Notes: generated by a model not told the origin, from the sequence alone. A stretch of 64,000 nucleotides of DNA from Drosophila pseudoobscura (GCF_009870125.1 NC_046683.1:58791869-58855868); one strand, 5' to 3'. Counted from the first letter of the stretch, positions 9,115-20,460 are shown. Program-made: numbers and translations.

Positions 9115-9985
9115 ATTTTTTTACAACTGATTTCACTGATTGCTAAACAAGAAGTGAAGAAGCGAGCCTGGCATGAGCTCGAGCCAACCCAGAAATATGC
9201 TTGTAGTTGTGTATATGTGTGTATGTCCTAGGTCGGCACGGCCATAAACCGGTTTCGGTTTCACACAAGCACACTGAAAGCATGTCAGTGTCTGCGTGCC
9301 GAAACCGTAGGGCAACGTGGTCGCTGATGTCTTTGGCGCGGCACAGTGGGGACTCAGCCGAAATAGTCAAAAAATTGTACGAGTGCTTTAGATAAATTTA
9401 ATGTACGCATCTAATAGAGAATTTTCCAAACGAATTTTCAAGATTGTTGTCACGTCAATGTTGCTGGTATTTTCAGACTTGTTGCTTGTAAACCGGAGTA
9501 TGGCCATTTGTATACCCTATTTCGTTAATTTAATATGTTTTCCAAACTGTTTTCAAAACATAATTAATAAAGAAATTTTCTCAAATTGATATGTTTTAAA
9601 CGTATTCATGCATTTGTTTAGTTTCTTGTATATACATGTATCTTGATCCCGATACCATTTCAATACCTTCAAAATATCGCTGAAATACCTTTTAAACAGA
9701 GACTGATTGAAACTGCATTCATGAGAACCTCGGATGAATATTTCTACAATATTCTTTTTGCAGGTACCATTCTACTCCTCATGCTGCTATTGCGCGAGTA
9801 GCATGAAATGGTCACACAAATTTTAATCGCACTTTATTATCGAAATATCGTTTTACAGCACTATCAGCCGGTGAACCAAATCAACAAATAGAATTTCTAA
9901 AAAATTTAATAATTGGAATTGGATCAATTAAAAGAGTAGAAAAATCTTCCATAGAGAAAGCAATACACAGCTTAAGCCCGCTAAA
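9115..9985. other. Intergenic region before mRpS6
   Basis: This lies between two divergent genes (THAP on minus, mRpS6 on plus). It contains TG-rich sequence at 9200-9300, AT-rich DNA at 9400-9750, a near Motif 1 string TGGTCACACAA at about 9810, and repeated ATCG strings (TTATCGAAATATCGTTTT, about 9838-9855) that may form the mRpS6 promoter. No coding exon was recognised. Confidence 0.5.
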
Positions 9986-10506
9986 ATGCCTTCCTACGAG
10001 CTAGCCCTGGTGCTGCGTCAATTGCCTCGCGTAAGTCACGTTTGAGAATTCCCGCAGCGTTACATAAAAGTAAATATTAATATTAATAATAACCGTTTAA
10101 ATGACAGCCCGAACTGATATCCGTGATACGCCGCACCGCCGAAGCAATATTGGACAAAGGAGGCATCATTCGGAAGCTGGAGAATCTCGGCACGCGGGCG
10201 TTGCCCCACAAAGTCAGTGAGCACGGGGTGGTGCATCGCGTGGGAACGCACTTCACAATCGCCTTCGACACGGCGCCCACGAAGATCTCGGACCTCAAGG
10301 AAGAGTTTGGCCGCGACATCGACATTGTGCGGCGGTACATCTTCAAGGTCGAGGAGCCGGAGGAGCACAAGTGCACGCTGCACGAGGAGATGTTGCCGCC
10401 CGCCTACCGCAAGGATGTCCAGCAGCTGATAGCGACGGCCCAAAAGAAGCAGAAACCGAAGTACAACTACAACTCGGGTCTGGACTACTATCCCTTCCAG
10501 AAGTAG
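9986..10506 (+). CDS. mRpS6: Mitochondrial small ribosomal subunit protein bS6m
   Basis: A component of the mitochondrial 28S ribosomal subunit, of the bacterial S6 family that pairs with bS18 on 12S rRNA. Two exons: 9986-10030 (15 codons, MPSYELALVLRQLPR) and 10108-10506, with a 77-nt phase-0 intron; 147 residues in all. The ferredoxin-like S6 fold is seen in the first strand YELALVLR, the helix ELISVIRRTAEAILDKGG, and the strands VVHRVGTHFTIAFDT and IDIVRRYIFKV. The C-terminal tail is basic and tyrosine-rich (PKYNYNSGLDYYPFQK). AATAAA at 10522-10527 gives a very short 3' UTR. The next gene starts only about 330 nt downstream on the same strand. Confidence 0.95.
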
Positions 10507-10833
10507 AGGGCCTCCAAGTCGAATAAAATCTGTTAATGTATTTAAATGGTAAAATGATTTGTAGATAGGCGTGTGTTGTGCCGTCGTGCACTGGGGGATT
10601 TCGTCGTTCAACGCTCCTCTTACGAAATGTGTCTGCTGCTTATGCTTATCGGGGCATTTTGCACTACAAGTATTGGTCTTTATTTAGTTTATGGCGCGCA
10701 ATCAACACCTTTACTTATCAGCAATTGATAAATAAACCCAATAAACATCGACGATTGGAAGAAGCAACGGCCCAAGTGGAAGTAGTGCCCCAAGAACCTT
10801 CGAGTAGACCAGAACAGAACAGAACACACAGAA
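10507..10833 (+). promoter_or_regulatory. mRpS6 3' end and CRAL-TRIO promoter with GATA sites
   Basis: After the mRpS6 polyadenylation signal (10522-10527) come three GATA-factor sites upstream of the CRAL-TRIO ATG: CTTATC at 10645-10650, CTTATCA at 10714-10720 and TTGATAA at 10725-10731. The last two face each other 4 nt apart. Paired GATA sites are common in fly gut and fat-body enhancers, and the downstream gene is a lipid-carrier type, so tissue-restricted expression is a reasonable inference. Confidence 0.45.
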
Positions 10834-11842
10834 ATGCCGCCCCAGATACGTGCCCTCACGCCTGAGCTGCAGCAGACGGCCAACGAGCAGCTGCACGAGG
10901 TGCCCGATCGCCTCGAAGCGGATCTGGAGGCATTCAAGACCTGGATCAAGCAGCAGCCGCACCTCAATTCGCGCACAGACGACCAGTTCCTGGTGGCCTT
11001 TCTGCGCGGCTGCAAGTTCAGTCTGGAGCGGGCCAAGTCCAAGCTGGACAAGTACTACACACTGCGCACCAAATATCCAGACCACTTCAACGTGACCACC
11101 ACCAGGGGTCCCAAGTTTCGCGAGATTCATCAAACGGGGTAAGCTTTCGCTCACGGAAAACTCTTATGAATCGAATCGAAGTCCATTCATATCTCTGGCT
11201 CTCATAAACAGGGCGCTAGTCTACCTGCCGACTCCCCTGAACGGTAATGGGCCTCGCATTGCCATTTGGCGGATGGGGCTCTGTCCCGTGGAGAAGTACA
11301 ACATTCTGGAGTGTATGCAGGTGGCGCAGGCCATGCAGGAGATCACCATCTTGGAGGATGACTACGCCAATGTCAATGGCATCGTGTTCATCATGGACAT
11401 GAAGGGAGCCACAGCGGCGCACATGTTCCAGATGACGCCCTCGATGGCCAAGAAGTTCACGGTCTTCTCCGAGGAGGCGCTGCCACTGCGGCCCAAGGCC
11501 CAGCACTTTATCAACACCATCACGGGCTTCGAGCAGGTCTTCAACATCTTTAAGCCTATGATGTCCAAGAAGATGCAGGGCCGCCTTTTTGTCCATGGCA
11601 GCAAAATGGGGCTACTCACGGAACAGGTTCCGCTCCAGTACCTGTCCAAAAACTACGGCGGAGAGAACGGCGCCATCGAGGATATCGTCGCGGCGTGGGA
11701 AAAGAAGTTTGACGAGTATGAAGACTTCTTCCAGGCCAACGCCACCTACCGCACGGATGAGAGCCTGCGCCCCGGTAATCCCATCGACTTTGAGGGTCTC
11801 TTTGGCATCGAGGGATCCTTCCGGAAGCTGAATGTGGACTAA
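10834..11842 (+). CDS. CRAL-TRIO domain lipid-transfer protein (TTPA-like)
   Basis: Members of this family (alpha-tocopherol transfer protein, CRALBP and relatives) carry small hydrophobic ligands such as tocopherol, retinoids or phosphoinositides in the cytosol. Exons 10834-11138 and 11212-11842, a 73-nt intron, 311 residues, the usual family length. The N-terminal CRAL-TRIO helical domain includes TDDQFLVAFLRGCKFSLERA (about 49-68). The lipid-binding domain follows, with IVFIMDMKGATAAHMFQM and a VFNIFKPMMSKKMQGRLFVHG segment, then LPLQYLSKNYGG-type and DFEGLFGIEGSFRKLNVD ends. Translation through the intron would stop at once (GGG TAA), which supports the splice. Flies have many paralogues; which one this is was not determined. 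It converges on BCDIN3D, with only 76 nt between stop codons. Confidence 0.92.
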
Positions 11843-11891
11843 AGCAATCGGGGATTGTCTCTGTTACTCGTACTGTATTCTACGAATTTGT

Positions 11892-11897
11892 TTTATT
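11892..11897 (-). terminator. Polyadenylation signal of BCDIN3D
   Basis: TTTATT on the plus strand reads AATAAA on the minus strand, 22 nt after the BCDIN3D stop and inside the 76-nt gap to the convergent CRAL-TRIO gene. No AATAAA for the CRAL-TRIO gene was seen in the gap, so that transcript may run into BCDIN3D. Confidence 0.6.
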
Positions 11898-11918
11898 GTC
11901 AAAATGAACTTGTTACTA

Positions 11919-12626
11919 TCATCTAAAGAAGCATATCCTTCGCTGCCACTTTGTGGGGGTCGACTCAAACATCTTTCGCCGGTCAAGAGTTTGCTCCAGG
12001 TAGATATCTATCTGTTTCTCCACGTCCGAGCGCCACTTTAGCTCCAGGAAGAGCGGAAACACCTCGCCCGCTTTTTTGAGTCTCTTCTCCGCCCTTTGAT
12101 AACATTTCCAGGGCTGTGGCTCCACCACGAGGAGCTCTGACAAATGCGTCAGACTCCGCAGAAACAGTTTAAGGCCTTCGTCATGATGATTGAGGTGGAT
12201 CCACATGGTGATGGAGTAGCAGCAGATGGCATCGAACTTCTGCCGCTCCTGGCTGTGCAAGTAGCTTAGCACTGTCTCAAAGTCCGATCCGTTCATCACA
12301 TCTACGCACTCGTATGTGATCTTCCCGGGACAGGTGTTCTCCTCCTTGGCGCGCTGGATAAGTCGCTCGTCAATGTCCACGCCAAGAATCTGCACGGAGC
12401 GCTGCAGGCGGTCCTCCAGGTAGCTGTGCAGCATTTGGGTGAAGACGCCACAGTTACAGCCGACATCCAGAACGAGATAGGGCCGCTTCTCATCCTCTAG
12501 GACAGCAGGCAGCCAGATATCCTTGTCCGGCAGCAGCTTCACCCTCTCCGAGGCCGAATTGAATTGATAGTAATTCATGAAGTTTCCATATTGCACGGCC
12601 CCAGGATCATCGTTGCGGATTTCCAT
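11919..12626 (-). CDS. BCDIN3D: BCDIN3D RNA 5'-monophosphate methyltransferase
   Basis: BCDIN3D (Bin3/MePCE family) methylates the 5' monophosphate of small RNAs, notably tRNA-His and some pre-miRNAs, using S-adenosylmethionine. Single exon, 235 residues, ATG 12626. The SAM-binding motif I is [14 protein letters not shown] (about 51-64), followed by the acidic loop [14 protein letters not shown]. The Bin3-family segments [22 protein letters not shown] and [19 protein letters not shown] are present, along with the C-terminal [19 protein letters not shown]. Length agrees with a short fly BCDIN3D. A minus-strand AATAAA (plus TTTATT, 11892-11897) lies 22 nt past the stop, so its 3' end meets the CRAL-TRIO 3' end. 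The promoter cassette lies about 88 nt upstream. Confidence 0.93.
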   Translation of the reverse strand: MEIRNDDPGAVQYGNFMNYYQFNSASERVKLLPDKDIWLPAVLEDEKRPYLVLDVGCNCGVFTQMLHSYLEDRLQRSVQILGVDIDERLIQRAKEENTCPGKITYECVDVMNGSDFETVLSYLHSQERQKFDAICCYSITMWIHLNHHDEGLKLFLRSLTHLSELLVVEPQPWKCYQRAEKRLKKAGEVFPLFLELKWRSDVEKQIDIYLEQTLDRRKMFESTPTKWQRRICFFR

Positions 12627-12713
12627 GTTAGTTATAGGGAGATGTTGTTGTTTATATTTCTGTTGTTTGCGGGCGCCCTGTGGGCCAACGTCTACGTCAC
12701 AATCAGTGTAACA

Positions 12714-12820
12714 GCGGATTTATCGTTCAAATATACCGTCCGACCCTCAGAAATGCACCAAAATATACGGTCTCTTTTTTTAAATATACCGCAAAAATAC
12801 TGACGAATTAACCAAGTTCC
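12714..12820 (-). promoter_or_regulatory. Promoter cassette copy 2 (BCDIN3D)
   Basis: Read on the minus strand this contains GCGGTATATTTAAA, GAGACCGTATATTTTGG, TTTCTGAGGGTCGGACGG, TATATTTGAACGATAAATCC and a degraded Motif 1-like GTTACACTG. Order and spacing match the copies at ZAD gene 1, Syx17 and LLPH. It ends about 88 nt before the BCDIN3D ATG. Confidence 0.75.
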
Positions 12821-13475
12821 ATCGTACATATTTCTCAATTTTCATATTCCGTGAGATATTACTAGCTAGATAGAACATTTAGCTATGCCCACATAATTTT
12901 ATACGATTTATGAATCAATTTTCTACCTGACTGGCTTATTTTAACCACTTGCTTTTATTCGATTTTTTCTAGTTAGGGAAAAATGTTATGGAGCGAATCA
13001 CTTGAGTAATCGCACAGTAAGCTTGTGAAGTTGGCAGCGCTTGAACACATCGACCTATCGATATATTTTAGCTAATTTTTACGTTGATTAAATCAGTTAC
13101 GATAACATTGATTCCGTAAGAATTATTATTATATGAATGTTATTTTGTGTTTCATCGATTATGATTACGATTACTGATTTTATGTAATTTTTGAAATGCG
13201 CGCTTGCAATCTATGCCAGAGCGAAAGAAATATGCTATTTTGTATACATATGTACATACGAGTATGTATAGATTCAAGCATGATGTGTGCATATGTTCAG
13301 TGCTGCACTTAATTGTTGGCACAGCAACAACTTTTGAGTTTACTGCTGCTCTAAGAGTTTTTCCATTGCGATTTTTAAAAGAAAACCATTTTAATTTGAA
13401 TAATTTTATAATTTTCTATAAGATTTGAACATTTGGGAATCTTTTTTGAACAAGGACTCGTTAAAAATACCTCCA
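12821..13475. other. Non-coding, AT-rich, with a DRE
   Basis: No gene is recognised. A perfect TATCGATA (DRE) lies at 13056-13063, about 410 nt upstream of the small basic ORF at 13476, in a context (GCGCTTGAACACATCGACC) that could be a promoter. The rest is AT-rich with CATATG/TACATA tracts. Confidence 0.45.
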
Positions 13476-13601
13476 ATGGTCGCCAAATCGCCCAAATGTA
13501 AAAAATTAGAGGTAAGGAATAAGAAACCACTGAATCTCAGAGGAAAATCATTCAGCTTTTTTCCAACCAATGCCAATCGTAAGCTAAAAAAAGTAGATTA
13601 G
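13476..13601 (+). CDS. Candidate small basic protein ORF (41 residues)
   Basis: An uninterrupted ATG-to-TAG frame encodes a Lys/Arg/Asn-rich 41-residue peptide starting MVAKSPKCKKLEVRNKK and ending NANRKLKKVD, without hydrophobic segments. The start context (TCCAATGG) is moderate. A GTAAGG string inside it could be a splice donor, but reading through keeps the frame open to a basic, protein-like end. A DRE lies about 410 nt upstream. No family is recognised. Small basic proteins of this kind are often nuclear or sperm-associated in flies, but that is only a suggestion. The ORF may equally be chance within AT-rich DNA. Confidence 0.3.
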   Translation: MVAKSPKCKKLEVRNKKPLNLRGKSFSFFPTNANRKLKKVD

Positions 13602-15443
13602 AAATTAAAAAAGGAACCGCCTTCCATTTGGCGCATGGTTCTACAGTTCAAAACAGAAATTTGCAAGTCGAAAGTGAAATATTCATACAATATCATCATT
13701 TTTTTCATTTATTAACTGCATTCATTATTTATACGTTTCAATGCCCTTCCATCTCTAGCTGCTTAAATAGCTCTAACAATTTTCGTACATATACAAATCG
13801 ATAACATCTTCCTATTTTTGAGGTAAAATTAAATAACATAAATTTAAATGTACAACAGAATATACACAATGTTTGTTTTGGTTTTTTTTTTTTGTTGGCA
13901 TGTTTGCGGATAATAATTAACAACAAACACTCCATGGTCGCCCAGGGGCGCATCGCCGGCCAAGGCGGGGAAACTGAATTTAACCCACTAAGGGAACTAG
14001 GCAAAATCGCAACAGTCTGTTGGGCCCCCGGCCAGAGGTGCGCCCCTGAGCACGGCCAAATCAAGATGTACCCTAACCATGACCGAAACTTGCCTCTAGC
14101 TTACATTTACATACGTTACGGTTCTTACTAGCCCCCCGATTTAAGTTATTTATATTATTTAGTTATTTATTTATTATTTTCTACGAACTATTGGAAATGT
14201 TTTTGCTTTTTTGTTGGGGATTTTACTGAATCAAATTTTGCCATTCGTTCTAGGATCGTTTAATTTCTGGGCGTTTTTTTTGTTATTTTGGGTTGGCTTT
14301 TCTATTCGCATTTGGTTTTTGATCTCGAAGCGTGCGAATATATTTGAATTGAAAGGTTTTTCTGAACTCTTTTCGGCATTGTTTGGCAAATTGTTTGAAT
14401 AAACTCTACATGATTTTTGTAAAATACTAAATGCTACTTAATATGGACTTTGAAAAAGGTTCTTTACTTCTTATGTTGTTTTTGTATTGTTTTTGTTTTC
14501 TTGTAGAACTTTTGCATACAATACGAGTACGCTTTAAATAATCGAATCTCTAATCTCGACAGATTTACATAGTAGTAAGTAGCGCTATGATTTTTGGTTA
14601 GCAAAACTCTAGTTGAACTGTAAACCGGAAACGGAAGTGCTGCTAGCCGTTTCCTGAATTGTGAATTGTCTCTCGTCTACGATCGGAATTAGAATCGTTG
14701 CTAAACTAGGGGCGTGGTTTGGATCTATGTATATAGTAGAGATAAGTCAATCCAATCGAATCGAATCGAATATACTTAGGCATATGTAGGTGTATATATA
14801 TGTATATATATACGTGTTAAGCTCATAAATACACAATACATAATAATCGGTCAATCAATCAATCAATGCATTAGTCAATTAATCAATCATAATTAGATAC
14901 CGCTAAAAACTCTTAGTCTAGCTTACCGACTAGGATATACGAGTAGGTATGAAAATGTCTTTCAACTTTTGTCTGTGTGCTGTCTATGGCTGTGTGGTGT
15001 CTATGGCTGTGTGGTGGTTGAGTGGCTGATTGACTCAGTGGCTCAGTGGCTGAGTGGTGCTGTGACTGTGGCTGTGACTGTGACTGTTGTTTGAGTGAGT
15101 GGAGTGGAGTGAAGTGGAGTGTTGGCATTCATTTCATTATGTCACGTATTGCCAAACGGGCCTTCGTAAATATGCAACTATATGGCAAACAGCAAGTAAG
15201 GAAAGAGTGTGTGTATTTCTGTTCTGTTCAGTTCTGTACTGTTCTGTTTATTTTCAGAGACATAGACTTGGACAGAGACAGAGATAGAGAGATGGCTCAA
15301 GATGCAATTACAACCAATTTTACTTGCGGGAATTTTTAAGTTTGCTTTAAAGGGATTTCGGGGTGGGGGTTTTGTTTTTTGTTTTGGGGGGATATTTGAA
15401 CGGGGGCATAGGGATTTGAGGTAATGAAAATCTAAATCTAACT
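13602..15443 (-). other. Probable long 3' UTR of the GPCR gene
   Basis: Non-coding sequence downstream of the GPCR stop on the minus strand. A minus-strand AATAAA candidate (plus TTTATT near 13709) would give a 3' UTR of about 1.7 kb. It holds A/T-rich stretches around 14130-14185, (AATCG) and (TCAA) short repeats at 14755-14770 and 14850-14885, and an imperfect GTGGCTGAGTGGCTG-type repeat at 15000-15120. Long AU-rich 3' UTRs are common in neuronal receptor genes; the extent here is inferred. Confidence 0.4.
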
Positions 15444-16804
15444 CTAGTCATCTGGGTCCAACCCGATTAGCTCAGCTTGCAAACGGCCCTTAGTCTTACA
15501 ACAAATGGTTAAGCAAAATACTCTCAAAGCGATACGAAATTGCGGCGACATACTGGTCATGATTAGAATTTTCCAAAATGAATTCAATATGCCAATCCAA
15601 ACGACTGCGAAATTGATAAGAGTACTTTGGATAACGTCGCCCGTGACCACCTCATACAGCCTCACTGAGATCCATGGCAGCCAGGACATCCAGAATGCAA
15701 AGACTAATGCGAATGACATCATATGACTAGGGTTTGACAAATTTTCAGCCAGAGCAGTTGCATATTCTTTATCGTGTATTGGCTCGCCCGATCTTATTTT
15801 ACGCATCATTACAAAGATATAGCCGTAGTTGTGTACGATCGATATGAGGCTGGGACCTAAAACTAATATCGCCAGTGTGGCACTGTACGCCGCCATGTTG
15901 CCCCAGTCCAGCATGCAGATGTGCGATAGATTGTTCTCGATCGGCTTCGTGTAGCCCAGAATGGGCGGGCAGCACAGCAGTCCAGCGGATATCCAGGTGA
16001 ACACCATCCAGCACTGGCAGCTACAGAAACAGATACACAAGAAGGCGAGAAAAAAGGGAAATACTGTGTGTGAATATCGAGACCTTAAAACGGAGCGAAT
16101 CCCAGGCGATACGAGTACAACTGCAATGTAAACTTTTAGAGAAAATAATAATACCACGATTGCGATAGAGATAGAGAACAGCGAGACACTGCGACCTAGA
16201 TTCTAGAGGAAAGAAGAAACGAGTGCTAAATACCCTTGCAGACAGATCGGATCTGAATTTATGGTGATCCTATAAAGGGTATAGAGGGTCCTCTGCAAGG
16301 GTATAGAAAACAATTTGGAGCGTCGTCCGACAATCACTTACCGCGTTTTTGTCTGCACCGTCTCATAGCGCAGGGGCTTGCGCACCGCCAGATAGCGATC
16401 CACCGATATCCACATGAATGTGTATACGGACACCGCCCAAAGGGTCACCTCCAGGTAGCCCGTGAAGCGGCACAGTATGTCCCCGTACATCCACTCGCCC
16501 GTGAGGGCGGGATACACGGAGAACGGCACAACCAGGAGGCCGCATAGCAGATCGGCTATGGCCAGGGACAGCAGATAGTAATTGATAACCTCTGTGGGAC
16601 CTGCACGGGAAATGGGAAATGGACACACAATTAATCTGTGATTCGATTCGAGGCTTCTTCAGCCTACGCACCCTTGAAATTGGCATAGGTGGCAATGATG
16701 AGGAGATTGGAGAGCACTATCGCCACGCCCAGTATGGATATGAGCACGGCTTTGGTGAGGGCCTCCACTTTGGAATTATCCTGCAGGTAGCTCATTTCCT
16801 GCAT
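15444..16804 (-). CDS. Orphan class A G protein-coupled receptor (GPR21/52-like)
   Basis: Three exons on the minus strand: 16804-16672, 16600-16342 and 16020-15444; introns of 71 and 321 nt; 322 residues. The N-terminus is very short (about 14 residues before TM1). TM1 has LSNLLII, TM2 LAIADLLCG, the disulphide cysteine is in ILCRF and TM3 ends VDRY. TM4 contains CWMVFTWISAGL, ECL2 has a cysteine and TM6 reads FAFWMSWLP. TM7 is odd: the NPxxY position reads KILIM within LNSFWKILIM. The NSF run recalls human GPR21/GPR52 (NSFCNCVIY), as do DRYLAVRKPLRYE and the overall layout. The tail is short (CCKTKGRLQAELIGLDPDD). Ligand and G protein cannot be read from sequence. Non-coding leader exons upstream are possible. 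Confidence 0.85.
16231..16303. repeat. Short inverted repeat inside GPCR intron 2
   Basis: TACCCTTGCAGA at 16231-16242 is repeated exactly in inverse orientation (TCTGCAAGGGTA) at 16292-16303, with a 49-nt loop. A third copy of TACCCTTGCAGA lies at 33054-33065 in unrelated intergenic DNA. This suggests the end of a small dispersed repeat or a foldback element. Confidence 0.5.
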
Positions 16805-17054
16805 TTTTGCCAGCCACAGCGAGTGAAAGTTTTCCCTCAAGGTTGGCTTTTCTCTCCCTCCCTTTCGGATCCTCTTCCTGCTGCTAGTGCTGCTGCTGCT
16901 ACTGCTGCTGCTGCTTCTGCTGCTTCCGCTCCTGCTGATTGTTATGCAAAGGCCAGTGGACGTGACCGTAGCTCACTTCCGGTCATGGCTGCCACCCATA
17001 TGAAGTCTACTCTCGGTGGAGGGGGGGGAGGGGTTTCCTATATATGTCTAAGGG

Positions 17055-17130
17055 TATGTGTTACTGTGTGTGTCTAAGTGTGTTTGTGGGTGTGTCTGTG
17101 TCGGTGTCTGTGTGTGTGTGTGTGTGAGTG
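17055..17130. repeat. (TG)n microsatellite
   Basis: An interrupted GT/TG dinucleotide tract, with TGTGTCTG variants, immediately upstream of the GPCR ATG region. Confidence 0.9.
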
Positions 17131-20100
17131 GCGTCCTTTATTGTGCAACCGCCGACGCTTGCACACGCGAAGGTCGTCGCTGTCCTTGTATGCCACTGGG
17201 CGCCTTGGAGGTCCAAATTTGTATAAATTTAGGCGCTGGCACAGAGCCAAACGGCGCCACAGTCGGCACACGGGCCGATTGTGTGTGTAATTTGATTGTT
17301 CTTGTTCTTTGGGCTGCCTTGCCTGCCTGGCCTGCCTCGTGTTGTGTTTCTATTACAACCCTCCTGTAGTAGCCGTAGCCGTAACCGTAGCCGTGGGCTG
17401 GCTCTGGCTCTGGTTAAGGTTAAGGATAATGTTCACCTCGTGTGTGGTTTCTGTGGGGCATGTCTTGCGAGGAGTGTGTTTGAAGCTCGTTTAAAAGTTT
17501 TGATTAAAATGTCTCTGGATTTAAAACCTACTAATTGCGTACAATTTATTATGTACTCTCTATGTATGTTCTGTTTTGTTATGTTCTGTTCTGTTCTGTT
17601 CAACCGTTCTGTTCTTCTTTGGTTCTCTTTTTCTTTAAGATTCACAACTCTGTTTTTGTTTTTGTTTTCTCTCTCTCTTTTTGTATGCCCTAACTTGAAT
17701 CGCGAAGGCTTTAACGAACTTGTTATTTAAGTTTATGTTTTGGTAATTAATTTGCTACTAACTTTAAATATCGATTCGATTTACTCGAAATTGGAAGAAT
17801 AATGATTATTTAGTATATATCTTTGTTAATTAATTTTATAATTTTAATAATTACGCGCATTGATGTCTGGCTGTTCGTTCGTTCGTTCAATCGTTCAATC
17901 GTGCAATCGATCAATCGTTCATTCGTTCGTTCTTCTTTAATTTGTAGTTAATTTTTTGTTTGATTGTTGACTATAATTTAAGCACAGCACAAATGTTGCT
18001 TTGGTGTTTTGTAAGGCTCCTTTCTGATGTTGGATGTGAGATGCTGAATGTTGATCTGATGTGTGCCACATTTACGAGCACGAGTACGGTTACGAGTACG
18101 AGCTATTCAAGTTGTTAAAATGTTTCGTAGTTTTTGCTGGTTGCGTTTTGTCCGCGTTATCCGTTTTATCCGTTTTATCCGTTCGCTGTTTGGTTATTCA
18201 TCTGATTATCCATTTGCTTAATTCTGTAAATTCTGGCTGTGGTTTTAGGCATCGTCCTTGTCCCTCGTCATCCTTGTGTCAGTTTAAGCTAATTGTGCGC
18301 ATCTGAAAGGACAAAAGGGAACCAATTTGAATGCTTGGGAACTGTAGAAGTAGTCCCCTATTCCCTATCCCCTATCCCCCATCCCCATTCCAGAGCTAAT
18401 CAATAAATTATTACCACATACGAGTACGAGTGGCAGGCGGCAAAAGCCTTTTAGCTGCACAAACGCTTTACATAAGCGTGCTTATCCTGCCCTGCCCCTG
18501 CCCCTGCCCCTCCCCAGCCACTTGCCTGCCACCCATGCCCAACGTCCCTTCCCTCTCTGTCCCTCTCGTTCTATCGTCCTGCTGCATTGACCCACTTTGG
18601 CTGGCGGCACACTTGACACAGTTTGAGAGCCATCGCTGTCACGGCGCCGCTGCTCAAACTATGTCCGCCTCCGCACCCGCCTCCTCTGACAATGGCAGTG
18701 TCAAGTGCGGCATCGACAAGAACTTCCTCCATTTTGGGCCTACACTTGACAAAAAAAAAATATATATATATTGTATATCTTACATTTTGGATAATCGTAT
18801 CGTATATGTATCGTTAGTTATATAAAACTTATAGCAAATGCCTGCATAAATCTGTAAAACCATTCTTTCTTTGTCTGTTAGTTGTGGCATTCCCTCCGCC
18901 AATTGATCAGCAGCTGTAGTTCCGCCCATTCCATCCAAGAATATCCATTCTTCTACTCCCGCCCACTCCCTCCTCCGCAAATCAGAGCCCATCAGCATCA
19001 TTTACGACGTCATCCTGCCATTTTCTACGCAGACACAAACACAAACACAAACACAGGCACAGGCACAGGCACACCATTACATTATCAGAGGCCATTAGAA
19101 ATCAGCAGGAGGTGGCCATAAGGGCTATGTGTAACGGCCGCTACTGATGCGAGGGGCGGGTAGGTGTGGCATTGTGTGAGGTAACAAGTTTGTCATTTAA
19201 GTTGTCATCTGTCTCACTCACTCACTCAATCGCTATCTCTTTCACTCGGAACTTGGTAATTTAATTAACGCTAACGGGGCACGTCGCTTTGGGTTCGACA
19301 GTCAGTCAGCCAGCCACTGGCACTGGCACTGGCACTGCGGTGGCCAGGTGATAAATATCAATGAATTGCATTAGCTTGGAAAAGCTCCCCTACCGTAGGA
19401 GAACAACTGATTACATAAGCGCCACCTGCAGTTGATGACGGCACGGTCTGGGCACGGTGGGGTGCGCGGGGAACGTCATTTGTGCAAATGACTTCCTGGC
19501 TTCCTGGCTTCCTGACCCATGAACCAACTCCAATCAACTCGGCGACGACGTCCGTGGCAGCAATTACAGCGAAATAAGTGTTATTGCCGGGAACTTATCC
19601 AAAGCCGTAGCCGTAGCCGTAGCCGGAGCCGGAGCCGTCGATTTGTATCCACATAATGAGGGACCCCGAGTCGAACTGCGACCCATCCGCATGAGGAATG
19701 GAAAATGGGTTCAGCGAACCCTGCCGCACACACCCAAGGAAAGGGAGAGCAAAAGCGGGGGCTTTTCTTCGAAGGAAAGGATAATCAATAAGCCCATGCA
19801 TGTGATTAATTATGTAAATAATTTCATTGTTCTTTGAAGAGCGAACGGGAACGGGAAGTAGAAGGAGAAGAAGCGAGAGCCGAGTGAATGGCGGCGTACG
19901 GCTCTTTGTCGGCTAACGGCCTGATGAGATTTTGATTGCCACTGGGGCACGCTGCTCATTATGAGAGCGTGGCATAATTAAAAATAAAACGGTGGCCTGC
20001 CAGCCAAAGGTCTTTATATCCTGTCGAGCTCTGAGCGAAAGAGTGAGATGCGAGGGAAGGACATTCAATGAGTCCAAGGGATAGAGGGGTACAGGCATAA

Positions 20101-20421
20101 TGTAGGCCTTATCCTTGCTGAATGCACTCCGAATTCCTTCGAATTAAAGGGAAGCCTGGCTGGCATGACACACTTTCATCGGGCTTAATTCTCCTTTCAC
20201 CTTTTACCCGCCATAGTCAGCAGATAATACAACTACGAGTATCTGCTGCTCTACTTTTCCGAAACGCACTGTATGTGTGTGTATGTGTGTCTGTGTGTGT
20301 GTGTGTGCGTGCCCATTTCCCGTTTTGTGGATTTTTTTTCAGCGAAAGCCCATAAAATATGTATTCCCATGCGTGTTTATGCCGCCGCACAGCAGACACA
20401 AATGGCACCCCAGAACCAGAG

Positions 20422-20460
20422 GCACATCCACATCCATATCCATATCCATATCCACATCCA
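20422..20460. repeat. (CCATAT)n minisatellite
   Basis: Six-base units CCATAT/CCACAT repeated about six times; encodes HIHIHI-type spurious frames. Confidence 0.85.
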
